From contig PFXJ01000129.1 in NCBI GenBank assembly GCA_002791595.1, positions 1 to 37,711 of the forward strand: a stretch of DNA of 37,711 bases, given 5' to 3'. How positions within the stretch are numbered: position 1 is the first letter of the stretch; the number at the start of each line of letters is the position of its first letter. The notes beneath the pieces were generated by a model that saw only the letters and a program-made list of their open reading frames with translations, was not told where the DNA came from and searched no databases. Below, piece by piece: positions 26,484 through 36,781 of this stretch. Origin of the DNA: a candidate division Zixibacteria bacterium CG_4_9_14_3_um_filter_46_8. Lineage in GTDB: Bacteria; Zixibacteria; MSB-5A5; UM-FILTER-46-8. Both the position numbers and the translations under genes were made by a program.

Positions 26484-27161
26484 TTGCTAATTGAGACCAA
26501 AAATCTTTGGAAAACATATATGATGGGCATCGAGGAGGTTCATGCCCTTCGGGGAGTGGATATGCATGTTGAAAAAGGGGAGTACTTTGCTATTATGGGG
26601 CCTTCCGGCTCCGGCAAATCCACTCTTATGAATCTCATTGGATGCCTTGATACTCCAAGCCAAGGCGAATATATTTTGAATGGCCGGGCCGTATCCGGGA
26701 TGAATGATGATGAACTGGCGTTCATCCGCAACAAGGAAATCGGCTTCGTATTTCAAACATTCAATCTGTTGCCTCGGGCTACTGCTCTTCATAATGTGGA
26801 ATTGCCTTTGATATATAATAGCACCAAAAGCCAGGATCGCACCGAAAGAGCCCAAAAAGCTCTGGCGGCTGTCGATCTTGCTGATAGAATGCGCCATAAA
26901 CCGAATGAGCTCTCAGGAGGTCAAAGACAGCGAGTAGCGATAGCCCGTGCGCTGGTCAATGAACCTTCAATTATCCTCGCTGACGAGCCGACCGGAAATC
27001 TCGATTCCACCACCAGCCGGGAGATTATGGAAGTATTCAAAAAGATTCATCGGCAAGGAAACACAATTATCATAGTTACCCACGAACAGGAGATCGCCGA
27101 TTTCGCCCAGAGAATAATCTATATAAGGGATGGCAGGATCGAACGGGAAGTCAGAAAATAA
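26484..27161 (+). CDS. MacB/LolD-type ABC transporter ATP-binding protein
   Basis: [54 protein letters not shown] start. Confidence 0.96.
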   Translation: MLIETKNLWKTYMMGIEEVHALRGVDMHVEKGEYFAIMGPSGSGKSTLMNLIGCLDTPSQGEYILNGRAVSGMNDDELAFIRNKEIGFVFQTFNLLPRATALHNVELPLIYNSTKSQDRTERAQKALAAVDLADRMRHKPNELSGGQRQRVAIARALVNEPSIILADEPTGNLDSTTSREIMEVFKKIHRQGNTIIIVTHEQEIADFAQRIIYIRDGRIEREVRK

Positions 27162-27163
27162 TT

Positions 27164-28387
27164 ATGCACCGGCTTTTTGAAAGCATTGTCATTGCGATTC
27201 AGTCATTGATCGCAAATAAGTTGCGGGCGATATTGACCCTGTTGGGAATGATTATTGGCGTGATGACGGTTATCGCCGTAGTATCGATTATCAATGGTAT
27301 GAATAATTATGTATCCGATGCGATTAATCAGATGGGGTCTTCAACATTCATCATCGATAAATTCGGAGTTATTACGTCCAATGACGCGTGGTTCGAAGCG
27401 ATGAAGCGCAAGGATCTCACTATAACTGATATGAGAGCAATAGAGATGAGCTGTGATTATTGCAAAATAGTGGGCGGATCATCGGTCGATATGTCAATGA
27501 CTGTCAAACGTGAAAATCACAATGTAAGTGGCTCGATAGTCAAGGGTGTAACCTATAATTATATTGAGATTTCGGATGTAGAGCTTGATTATGGGCGTAG
27601 CTTTGCCGAGTCGGATGAAATTCATCGGCGGGCTGTTGCGGTTGTCGGGCCCGACGTGACCGAGAATCTGTTGCCGGGCCTAAATCCGATTGGGCAAAGT
27701 ATTAAAATAGGGAATTATTTTTTCACTATTATCGGTGTGGCCAAGAGAAGAGGATCCACGCTTGGATTGAATCAGGATAACTGGGCGTTAATGCCCCTTT
27801 CAACTTTTAACAAGTATTTTTCCAGACCAGCCAATTTCCAGATATTTGTGAGTGCCGTCGAATATGGCAAACTGGATGAAGCAATGGATGAAGCCAGGAC
27901 CATCCTACGTTCCCGACGGCACGTCAAGTATGGTGATCCGGATGATTTTTCGATTATGACTTCCGCAACTTTTATGGAGTTCTATAATAATTTTACTCGC
28001 GTAGCTTGGATTGTATTGATTGGGGTTTCATCGATTTCTCTGGTAGTAGGTGGGATTGTCATTATGAATATAATGCTAGTGGCGGTGACAGAGAGGACAC
28101 GTGAAGTGGGGATTCGAAAAGCCCTGGGGGCAAGGCGACGCGACATACTCTGGCAATTCCTGATCGAGGCTTTAACCCTTTCAATCATTGGCGGCATCAT
28201 TGGTATTCTTGGCGGCGGGGGAATTGCAACTATAATTGCCAAGACCACCCCTTTGCCATCTTCCGTGGAGCTTTGGTCGGTCATCGCTGGAGTCGCAATA
28301 GCCAGCATAATTGGCGTCTTCTTCGGCATTTACCCCGCGATGAAGGCGGCCAGAATGGATCCCATCGAAGCATTGCGGTATGAATAG
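27164..28387 (+). CDS. MacB-type ABC transporter permease (MacB_PCD + FtsX-like)
   Basis: LRAILTLLGMIIGVMTVIAVVSIINGM; MNIMLVAVTERTREVGIRKALGARRRDILWQFLIEA; YPAMKAARMDPIEALRYE. Confidence 0.95.
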   Translation: MHRLFESIVIAIQSLIANKLRAILTLLGMIIGVMTVIAVVSIINGMNNYVSDAINQMGSSTFIIDKFGVITSNDAWFEAMKRKDLTITDMRAIEMSCDYCKIVGGSSVDMSMTVKRENHNVSGSIVKGVTYNYIEISDVELDYGRSFAESDEIHRRAVAVVGPDVTENLLPGLNPIGQSIKIGNYFFTIIGVAKRRGSTLGLNQDNWALMPLSTFNKYFSRPANFQIFVSAVEYGKLDEAMDEARTILRSRRHVKYGDPDDFSIMTSATFMEFYNNFTRVAWIVLIGVSSISLVVGGIVIMNIMLVAVTERTREVGIRKALGARRRDILWQFLIEALTLSIIGGIIGILGGGGIATIIAKTTPLPSSVELWSVIAGVAIASIIGVFFGIYPAMKAARMDPIEALRYE

Positions 28388-28399
28388 ACGGCGGGAGAT

Positions 28400-29656
28400 T
28401 TGCTGATGCGGTTTAGTGAGGTATCAGAAAGCGTGCAACTTGCATGGAAATCCATGTCCGCCAATAAGATGCGCTCGCTTCTGACAGTTTTGGGCGTATT
28501 GATAGGTGTCTCTGCTCTTATCGGGATGGTGGCCATTATCCAGGGCTTGAATAAAAGTATGTCGGAGCAGATTGAATCGCTTGGCTCGAATGCCATTTTT
28601 GTCTCGCGTTTCAAACCTGGTATCCAGATAAATGGTTCCGGAAGAAGCGAGGAAGAAAGGAATCGCAAACGACTCACTGTTGAGGATGCCATGGCTATCA
28701 AGGAATTATGTCCCTCAGTGAAGGCTGTGTCTCCATCCAAGGATTGGTGGCAGTATCCGGAGGGGAATGTCGCCAGATATAGGGGTAATGAGGCCAAGCG
28801 TCCTGAATACAGCGGCGTGGTTCCTGATTATTCGATTGTCTATAGCTTGAATCTCTCCCATGGGCGTTTTTTCAATGATACAGATATGCAATTCAAGACT
28901 TATTCAGCTGTCCTGGGCGCTGATGTGGCAGATGCGTTATTTCCTCGTGAGGATCCTCTCGGAAAGGTGATCACGCTCAATACTGGAAAATTTGCGGTAA
29001 TCGGGGTGGCGGAAAAGCGTAAGTCCTTGCTTGGGCAATCGATGGACAACTATGTGCTCATTCCACTTTCTACTTATGAGAAAATCCATCCTGGCGACGA
29101 GGGTGTTTGGATTGGAGTTCAGCCAAAATCCAAGGAGTTAATTTCTCAGGCTATTGATGAGATGACGGAGTTGTTGCGCCGACGGCGCGGCGTTGCGTAT
29201 GATAAGCCAGAAGATTTTGCGGTATTCACTCAGGAAGCGCTTATGGAGCTTTATCACAAGATAACCGATGCAGTCTATCTGGTGATGATTGTGATTTCAT
29301 CCATAGCATTACTGGTGGGAGGAGTCGGTGTGATGAATATAATGTTGGTCTCGGTGACCGAGCGGACACGAGAGATAGGGATACGGAAGGCAATTGGGGC
29401 GCGGCGCAAGGATATACTACGCCAGTTTCTCCTGGAGGCGGTAGCAATGACCGGCACCGGCGGAGTTCTTGGCATTCTAACCGGGTTTCTAATTGCCATG
29501 ATCGTAAATGCTACTACTCCTCTCGCGGCTACCGTCTCAGGTCTATCCATCGCCATAGGATTCAGCTTTTCTGTGGGGGTAGGATTATTCTTCGGCATTT
29601 ATCCTGCGACGCGGGCGGCCCGTTTGGACCCGATCGAAGCATTGAGGTATGAGTAG
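28400..29656 (+). CDS. MacB-type ABC transporter permease, second copy
   Basis: MRSLLTVLGVLIGVSALIGMVAIIQGL; MNIMLVSVTERTREIGIRKAIGARRKDILRQFLLEA; YPATRAARLDPIEALRYE. Confidence 0.95.
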   Translation: MLMRFSEVSESVQLAWKSMSANKMRSLLTVLGVLIGVSALIGMVAIIQGLNKSMSEQIESLGSNAIFVSRFKPGIQINGSGRSEEERNRKRLTVEDAMAIKELCPSVKAVSPSKDWWQYPEGNVARYRGNEAKRPEYSGVVPDYSIVYSLNLSHGRFFNDTDMQFKTYSAVLGADVADALFPREDPLGKVITLNTGKFAVIGVAEKRKSLLGQSMDNYVLIPLSTYEKIHPGDEGVWIGVQPKSKELISQAIDEMTELLRRRRGVAYDKPEDFAVFTQEALMELYHKITDAVYLVMIVISSIALLVGGVGVMNIMLVSVTERTREIGIRKAIGARRKDILRQFLLEAVAMTGTGGVLGILTGFLIAMIVNATTPLAATVSGLSIAIGFSFSVGVGLFFGIYPATRAARLDPIEALRYE

Positions 29657-31019
29657 GATGTCAATAGTAAGCAGGTCCGACAGAGAATCCCTTGTGATAA
29701 GATATGGGTTAGTTGTTTTGCTGATGATTATCTCAGCTCCAGCAATTATTTCCGGAGGTGCCCATCCTGAGCAGAGGGGTGTCGATATTATTGGAGCTCC
29801 GAGATTTCTGTCTGATTATGCTGTCTTTTCTTCTCCGACGCCGAGTATGAATATGGTCGAGATCTATATAAGAATCCCGTTGCGCTCACTATACACCGTG
29901 ATGGAAGGACAAAAGGACTTTTCTGAATACGAAATGGCGATATTGGTTAGAGACAATGATGGAAAGCAGGTGACTGGGATGAGTTGGAAAAACAGATTGG
30001 AAAATCCCGGTTTGGAGAAATTTGACCACAACCGATCTTCATCCATCCTCGAAAGAAAATATTTGGAGCTTCCGAAGGATAAATATACGATAGAGATAAT
30101 TCTCACTGATCAGGTTTCTAATCTTCGTTGGAAAAACGAGATCAACTTGAACCTCAAAGGATATGAGTCGCCTATGTTGATCTCCGACATCGAATTCACG
30201 CTGGGCGATATTTCACAGGCGACCATAGTTCAGCAGGAATTTCTAAGGCATGGGCAATCGGTGGTCCCTTCCGCATCGAGGACATTCGATAGTGAACGCG
30301 ATAACCCCGGCTATTATCTTGAAATCTACCCCAATAAAAACTCGCCCGACATTTTCGGGATAAGGAGCAGAATTTTCGATTTGGATGGCACCCTAGTTTA
30401 TTCTGATTCCAATTCGATTGGAATGGAGAGCAAAGTTGAAGGGGTCATCCCATTTTTTGGGAAATTATTGATTAGTAATTTGGCGCCAAAACGCTATCAA
30501 TTGAAATTAGAGGTTGGCGACAGAGAATTAAATAAAATTTATGCGACTCGCAATGCCGAGTTTAACATTGATTGGTCACTAAAAACACTTGTCGAGAATG
30601 ATTATGGACGTGCTGTGGATCAACTGAGATACGTGGCTTCACCGCAGGAACGCGATAGCCTGAAAAATATGCCTGCTGATAGAAGATTGGAGGGGGTTCA
30701 GGATTATTGGAAACGGAAAGATCCAACGCCAACTACCCCTGAAAATGAGCTTAGCGAGGAATACTATTCGCGATTAAGATATGCGAATAATAATTTCTCG
30801 GGTTATGGACGCCCTGGCTACCTGACCGATTTTGGCAGGATTTATATTACATACGGTCAGCCCGAAGAGATCGAGCGCCACCCATTTGATTTGGATAGCA
30901 AGCCATACGAAATATGGTACTATTACCGGCATCACCGCAAATTCATTTTCATCGATAAGAATGGTTTTGGAAATTATGAACTCGCCTATCCATATCCTGA
31001 TGGTTTGAAATTAGATTAA
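29649..31019 (+). CDS. GWxTD-domain protein (motif degenerate: GYLTD)
   Basis: QDYWKRKDPTPTTPENEL...GRPGYLTDFGRIYITYGQPEEIERHPFDLDSKPYEIWYY. Confidence 0.85.
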   Translation: MSRMSIVSRSDRESLVIRYGLVVLLMIISAPAIISGGAHPEQRGVDIIGAPRFLSDYAVFSSPTPSMNMVEIYIRIPLRSLYTVMEGQKDFSEYEMAILVRDNDGKQVTGMSWKNRLENPGLEKFDHNRSSSILERKYLELPKDKYTIEIILTDQVSNLRWKNEINLNLKGYESPMLISDIEFTLGDISQATIVQQEFLRHGQSVVPSASRTFDSERDNPGYYLEIYPNKNSPDIFGIRSRIFDLDGTLVYSDSNSIGMESKVEGVIPFFGKLLISNLAPKRYQLKLEVGDRELNKIYATRNAEFNIDWSLKTLVENDYGRAVDQLRYVASPQERDSLKNMPADRRLEGVQDYWKRKDPTPTTPENELSEEYYSRLRYANNNFSGYGRPGYLTDFGRIYITYGQPEEIERHPFDLDSKPYEIWYYYRHHRKFIFIDKNGFGNYELAYPYPDGLKLD

Positions 31020-31032
31020 AGAGAGGATGGTT

Positions 31033-32454
31033 ATGTTCAAACTAAAAAGCAAAATGGCTTTGGTAGCGTTCGGATTGGTTCTCATTCTATTGCCATCCGG
31101 CGCTTCTGCGCAGCCCGGGTTTAATCTGAATGTCGATGCTGCTTGTTTTCCTGAAGAGGGTGATACCCTTGAGACACTTTTGGAGGTCTATTATACTATT
31201 CCTCGATCCCAGCTCCGCTTCATTCCAACGGGAGGAATCTATGAAGCTGCGATGGATATTTCTATGAGATTGGAGAATGTCAATGGCGACTCTGTTGATC
31301 AGGTGAGTTGGCGTGGGACGACCACTATTGCCGATCCAAAAGAACTCGATAGAAAGGACTATAAATTCTTCGACACGGTTCCGGCTTTCATCAGGCCTGG
31401 GGAATACTTTTTGATAGTCAGTATCAAAGATGTGAACTCCGGTATGAACGGTAAAATTCGGAAGAGGATTTCTGTTCCGGACTATACCCAATCAGGCTTG
31501 AAGCTTTCGCAAATTCAATTTGCCTATTCACTCAACCCGGATACTCTAGATAGCCCTTCTGTCAAAGATGGGGTTCTGGTAATCCCCAATGCTTCAGGCC
31601 TGGTTATTCCGGAGGACAATTTTATATATTTCTATGCGGAACTTCATGGGCTGAAATATGACCCCAATAATGCCGGTCTATTCAGGGTGGATGTGGATGC
31701 CTTGGACGCATCGGGGAATACGATCCTTAAGTTCTACAGCAACACCATCGCCAAGCCGGGGAAATCGGCGGTTATCTCCAACGGAGTAAATGGTAATGCG
31801 CTTCCGGATGGAAATTATCAGCTCAGGATATTGGCAACGGACTTGGAAACGGGTGATTCGGTCCATTCACTAAAGCCGCTGAAAATTAGGCATTCGATTC
31901 AATATGCCGCAAATCCCCTGATGAAGTCCCTTTTCAAAGCACATCCCGAGGCCGAGCAGATCAGGAATGAGGATGATGCCAAGTTAGTGAGAAACGAGAT
32001 AGAATATATTGCCAGCGTTGAGGATTTGAAAACCTTCGAAAAGTTAAGCATTGATGGCGATAATAATTTTATGAAGGACTTCTGGAAGAAACGAGATCCG
32101 AATCCTTCCAATGACCTAAATGAATTTCAGGTTCAGCATTACGCCCGCTGGGACTATGCCAATGCCTCATTCACCAGTCGAACTTATCAAAAAGGTTGGG
32201 CCACGGATAAGGGGAGGGTTTTTATCCTTTACGGGCCGCCCGCTGAGCGCGAAGACAGCGGAGTAGCGATGGATACCAAACCATACGAAGTATGGAAGTA
32301 TTACAATATCCCCGATCAGCCCGGTGAAAGGATTTTCGTCTTTGTAGATGAGCAGGGACACGGTGATTACCGGCTTTATCATTCCAATGTCAAGGGAGAG
32401 CGATCCATCAGAAATTGGGAAGAAAGTTTGCAGGCAAATAAGGTGCTCCGTTAA
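31033..32454 (+). CDS. GWxTD-domain protein
   Basis: Signal peptide ALVAFGLVLILLPSGASAQPG; KDFWKKRDPNPSNDLNEF...QKGWATDKGRVFILYGPPAEREDSGVAMDTKPYEVWKYY. Confidence 0.9.
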   Translation: MFKLKSKMALVAFGLVLILLPSGASAQPGFNLNVDAACFPEEGDTLETLLEVYYTIPRSQLRFIPTGGIYEAAMDISMRLENVNGDSVDQVSWRGTTTIADPKELDRKDYKFFDTVPAFIRPGEYFLIVSIKDVNSGMNGKIRKRISVPDYTQSGLKLSQIQFAYSLNPDTLDSPSVKDGVLVIPNASGLVIPEDNFIYFYAELHGLKYDPNNAGLFRVDVDALDASGNTILKFYSNTIAKPGKSAVISNGVNGNALPDGNYQLRILATDLETGDSVHSLKPLKIRHSIQYAANPLMKSLFKAHPEAEQIRNEDDAKLVRNEIEYIASVEDLKTFEKLSIDGDNNFMKDFWKKRDPNPSNDLNEFQVQHYARWDYANASFTSRTYQKGWATDKGRVFILYGPPAEREDSGVAMDTKPYEVWKYYNIPDQPGERIFVFVDEQGHGDYRLYHSNVKGERSIRNWEESLQANKVLR

Positions 32455-32572
32455 TCATTTTGTTGAGGGTGGATAATCAACGCAAGTGTAATTCTGGGCC
32501 ATTGAAGGCAGTGCCATCCTGCAGATTTGTTTTGGTGGAAGCCCTGATGTGGTTAATTGAAAGGATTATTAT

Positions 32573-33310
32573 TTGATCAGGGCGGAGGCGATTACTAAAC
32601 TTTTCCATGACAAGAAGCGGGGCGAGATAGTTGCCGTCAACAAGCTAAGTTTCGCATGTAAATCGGGAATGATTTTGGGGGTTCTGGGATTGAATGGCGC
32701 CGGGAAAACCACTGCTTTAAGGATATTGGCGACGCTCCTCAAGCCAAGTTCCGGCACCGCTTTCATAAATAACATTGATGTTGTCAAATATCCCGATAAA
32801 GCCAAAGCTCAAATAGGATTCATTTCGAGTGATACGGGTCTTTATCGCAGATTGACCCCAAGAGAGATAGTTGGCTATTTTGGCGAGCTCTATGGAATCA
32901 GCCGTCAGGAATCAGCCATTCGGCTAAAGGAATATTCGGAGATATTGGGGATGGATGATTTCCTTGATACCAAAGTTGATAAGCTGTCCACAGGGCAGAA
33001 GCAAAAGGTCTCGATTACCCGTACAATGCTTCATAATCCACCAATCCTGATAATGGATGAGCCAACTGCCGGTTTGGATATTGTGGCATCAGCTCATATC
33101 GTGGAGCTGATCCGCCGCGCCAAATCTCAAAACAGGGCGATCATTTTCTCAACTCACATCATGCACGAGGCTCAAAGGCTATGCGATGAGATTCTGATCA
33201 TCCACAACGGAATGGCGACGCGGAACGGCACCATTGAGAAACTTAGAATGGAAACCGGAATTGAGGACTTAGATCAGATCTTCCTCGATTCGGTCGGAGA
33301 TTTGGATTGA
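32573..33310 (+). CDS. ABC transporter ATP-binding protein (NatA-like)
   Basis: GVLGLNGAGKTTALRILATLLKPSSG, LSTGQKQKVSITRTMLHNPPILIMDEPTAGLD. Confidence 0.94.
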   Translation: MIRAEAITKLFHDKKRGEIVAVNKLSFACKSGMILGVLGLNGAGKTTALRILATLLKPSSGTAFINNIDVVKYPDKAKAQIGFISSDTGLYRRLTPREIVGYFGELYGISRQESAIRLKEYSEILGMDDFLDTKVDKLSTGQKQKVSITRTMLHNPPILIMDEPTAGLDIVASAHIVELIRRAKSQNRAIIFSTHIMHEAQRLCDEILIIHNGMATRNGTIEKLRMETGIEDLDQIFLDSVGDLD

Positions 33311-34497
33311 GTAAAGTTTGGACGATTTACCGCAAAGAATTGCTCGATATTTTGCGGGATAGACGCACGATCATATCGATGGTAGTGATTCCCATAGTCT
33401 TATTCCCCGCAATGACGATTGGATTCAGTGCGCTGGTGAGCATGCAACTGAAAAAATCGCAAGCGGAGATCCAAAAAATATCCGTTGATGGCGCTGAGAA
33501 TTTTCCCGAACTTCTTGATCGCCTCGAGAAAGCTAAGGAGTTGGAAGTGGCGCCATCGACTGATTATCGCTTGGCTATTACCCAAAAGAAACTTTCAGCC
33601 GCTATCGTCATTCCAGATTCTGCGGACTTGAAAATACAATCCGGTGATTCAGCCGAAATTGACGTTTATTTTGATGCCGCAGAAGTCAAATCGGAATTTG
33701 CCAAAGATAAGGTCCTCAAAATCCTGAGTGAGTTTGCAGATAGTATTATTGCCAAAAGATTGGAGACTCTAGGGGCCAAACCAGAAATGCTTCGTCCGCT
33801 TCCGATTAAGTCTCACAACATCGCCTCCGAGGAGAAGATGTCGGGCTTCGTGCTAGCGATATTTCTGCCCTATATGATTATAATTCTGACTATGATAGGG
33901 GCGACCTATCCCGCAATCGATTTGACTGCCGGGGAAAAGGAAAGAGGAACATTGGAAACGATCCTCGCCTCGCCGGCATCGAGGTTTGACATTGCGGCAG
34001 GGAAATTCCTGACAATATTCACAGCATCAATTATCACCGCACTGTTGTCAGTTACGTCTTTAACTGCCACCATTGGATTAGGTATTGCCAGTTTTGCGGA
34101 AATGGGACAATCTCCAATCGCGTTTAGGATGCAGCCATTGGCGTTTGTGGTTTTGGTGATCCTGATGATACCGGTTTCCTGCCTGTTCTCATCAGTACTT
34201 ATGACTATTTCATTATTTGCCAAGAGCTATAAAGAAGCCCAAAGTTATATAACCCCGGCGATGTTCGTCGTGATTCTTCCGGCAATGGTGTCTTTTATCC
34301 CCGGTGTGGAGTTAGATTTCAAATTGTCGATAGTACCGATTGTCAATGTCAGTCTGGTAGCGAAAGAGGCTCTAATGGGGAACTTCCGATGGGGATATTT
34401 GGTTTCAGTTTTCTTATCTACAGCTTTGCTGGCTTCCATCGCAGTTTTTGTCGCGAAGCGGCAATTCGAGCGTGAGGAGGTGCTTTTCAGGATTTAA
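33307..34497 (+). CDS. ABC-2 type permease (NatB-like)
   Basis: VWTIYRKELLDILRDRRTIISMVVIPIVLFP; LTAGEKERGTLETILASPASR; TTG start overlapping the ATPase gene. Confidence 0.93.
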   Translation: MSKVWTIYRKELLDILRDRRTIISMVVIPIVLFPAMTIGFSALVSMQLKKSQAEIQKISVDGAENFPELLDRLEKAKELEVAPSTDYRLAITQKKLSAAIVIPDSADLKIQSGDSAEIDVYFDAAEVKSEFAKDKVLKILSEFADSIIAKRLETLGAKPEMLRPLPIKSHNIASEEKMSGFVLAIFLPYMIIILTMIGATYPAIDLTAGEKERGTLETILASPASRFDIAAGKFLTIFTASIITALLSVTSLTATIGLGIASFAEMGQSPIAFRMQPLAFVVLVILMIPVSCLFSSVLMTISLFAKSYKEAQSYITPAMFVVILPAMVSFIPGVELDFKLSIVPIVNVSLVAKEALMGNFRWGYLVSVFLSTALLASIAVFVAKRQFEREEVLFRI

Positions 34498-34500
34498 TCT

Positions 34501-36243
34501 ATGGACAAAGCTACATTATTATTAGAGGCGGCGGATATTCTAAATTCAAATCTCAAGGTGAAATCCTTGCTTGAGAATATTTTGAATATCACTTTGAGAT
34601 ATATGAATGCTGCCGCCGCTTCGGTTTTTCTTATCAATGACCGGTTGAAACGACTGGAATTATATTTGATGGCCGGGGAAGAGAACCCTAAGATTTGGGG
34701 TTCGCAATTATCATTGGGACAGGGTATTGCGGGATGGGTGGCGGAAAATGGCGAAGCGGTGATCAGCGATGATGCCCGATCCGATCCCCGTTTCTATGCG
34801 GGGTTTGAAGATATGGCCGCTTTCAAAACCGGGGCGTTACTGTGTGTGCCCATTAGGAGACGGGAAAAGATTCTGGGCGTTGTGGAGGCCTTGAATCCTC
34901 AGGGAGGCGCCAAATTTAGCCAGGATGATCTGGAAACCTTGATGGCTTTATCGGGGGAGATGGCAATCTCCCTGGAGAATGCCATGCTTATTGAGAAATT
35001 TGAAAAAAATAGCCGTGAGAAAGAGCTCCTCTTCGAAATCAGCAAAAAGCTTAATACTTTTTTGGAGCTCGATAGCATACTCGATACCATTTTGGATGGT
35101 CTATCTGAAGTTATCGAATATGATATGGCCGCAATTTTCCTAGTTGATCCAATTACTGGTTTGATAAATCCTGAAGTCGAGAAGTCAAAAACCAGGGGAA
35201 GCGATGAATTTTATCCTGAAAATTTCCTCATCAAACTTGGTGACGGGCTTGTTGGATGGGTTGCCAAGAATGGCCAGAGCGTGCTGGTTCCCGATGTGAC
35301 CGCTGACCAGCGATACATTGAATTTCGTTCAAAAACAGCCTCTGAAATGGTTGTTCCGATCAAGAGCAATAAGGGCGTGGTGGGAGTGCTGAATATCGAA
35401 GGCGATGAAGCGAATAAATACTCCGATGAGGACTTGAAGCTTCTGGAGATTTTCGCTGGCCACGCCGCAGTGGCGATCGAACGCGCTCAATTGTTGGATG
35501 AGCTGTTGAGCAAGAGAAAATTGGAAGAAGAGCTAAAAATCGCCCGCAGGATCCAGCTAACTTTTCTGCCTTCCAAGCAACCGGAGATAGCGGGGTATGA
35601 CATTTGGGCAATTAATCGTTCGTATGATGAAGTGGGCGGAGACTACTATGATTTCATTCCGATTGTGGAAAATCAGTATGGCATCGCCGTGGGAGATGTA
35701 GCTGGAAAAGGGATTCCAGCCGCAATTATTATGGCCGCCTTTCGATCCAGCTTAAAGGCTGAAATCAGAAACAACTTTGCAATCCGGACAATTTTGTATA
35801 AGGTAAATAACCTGCTATTTGAGAGCATTGAGCCGGGAAATTACGTAACTGCCGTCTATGGGGTTCTTGATTCTCAAAACTCGATATTTACTTTTTCCAA
35901 TGCCGGTCATAATCCGCCGATATTCATACGTGCCGATGGCCGCTATGAGGAATTATCTATCGGCGGGATGGCCCTCGGAATTATTCCGGATTGCCAATAC
36001 ATTGAAAAGCCAATCTATTTGAGCTTAGGTGACATTATCGTGTTTTATACCGATGGCGTTACTGAAACATTCAATTCAAGTGAAGAGGAATACGGAGTTG
36101 AGAGGTTGATAAGGATCGTAATGGGTTCATCGGGATGTTCTGCAAATGAGATCTCTTCCAAAATTTTAGGGGATCTGGAAGTATTCCGGAATGGAATCTC
36201 TCAGACCGATGACTATACCTTAATTATTATGAAAAAACTATAA
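34501..36243 (+). CDS. GAF-GAF-SpoIIE/PP2C serine phosphatase (RsbU-like)
   Basis: Two GAF domains (GQGIAGWVAENGEAVISDDARSDPRF; GDGLVGWVAKNGQSVLVPDVTADQRY), then ARRIQLTFLPSKQPEIAGYDIWAINRSYDEVGGDYYDFI, IAVGDVAGKGIPAAI, TFSNAGHNPP, VFYTDGVTE. Confidence 0.94.
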   Translation: MDKATLLLEAADILNSNLKVKSLLENILNITLRYMNAAAASVFLINDRLKRLELYLMAGEENPKIWGSQLSLGQGIAGWVAENGEAVISDDARSDPRFYAGFEDMAAFKTGALLCVPIRRREKILGVVEALNPQGGAKFSQDDLETLMALSGEMAISLENAMLIEKFEKNSREKELLFEISKKLNTFLELDSILDTILDGLSEVIEYDMAAIFLVDPITGLINPEVEKSKTRGSDEFYPENFLIKLGDGLVGWVAKNGQSVLVPDVTADQRYIEFRSKTASEMVVPIKSNKGVVGVLNIEGDEANKYSDEDLKLLEIFAGHAAVAIERAQLLDELLSKRKLEEELKIARRIQLTFLPSKQPEIAGYDIWAINRSYDEVGGDYYDFIPIVENQYGIAVGDVAGKGIPAAIIMAAFRSSLKAEIRNNFAIRTILYKVNNLLFESIEPGNYVTAVYGVLDSQNSIFTFSNAGHNPPIFIRADGRYEELSIGGMALGIIPDCQYIEKPIYLSLGDIIVFYTDGVTETFNSSEEEYGVERLIRIVMGSSGCSANEISSKILGDLEVFRNGISQTDDYTLIIMKKL

Positions 36244-36781
36244 AAGCACCGGTATCTTCTAATAATACTATAATTATGGCGACTTATTCCAGAAAATCCT
36301 TGACAATCTGCCGGATTACCTTTAATTTATCGCTACATAAAAAGGGAATTTCTTTATTTCGACAAGGGACGTCGAAGGTCTCTGAAAATATCATTTATTC
36401 AATCATTGTGGTCAGGTTGGTTGGGGTTGTTTGTAATCTGCCTTAGGATCACTTGGATTGAGGTGATATGTTCGGTGACTGCCAGTGATTGCTCGAGTAT
36501 CTTTGAAGCAAGATTTACGGAGCGGATTTCCATCTAAGTGAGTCCGCGCGGACCGCATCTCTGATGAGTAATCATGGTAAACTAAACTGAATAATTTTAT
36601 ATTCGGTTTCCATTCTTTGTAATCGATATTTCTTCTCATTTTCGCTGTTTGGGATTAGTCATGCACTCAAGCGTAGATCAAATTGATATCCATCTATCAG
36701 AAAGGAGGTATGTCCAAGAGATTCAATTTTATTTCTTTCAAAGCGTATTTTAAGCAACAATCAAATGTAAGGAGATGAATT

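Noticed and set aside
36412-36639. 75-aa minus-strand ORF in the intergenic region before the secreted protein
   Set aside because: No recognisable features or clear RBS; likely random.
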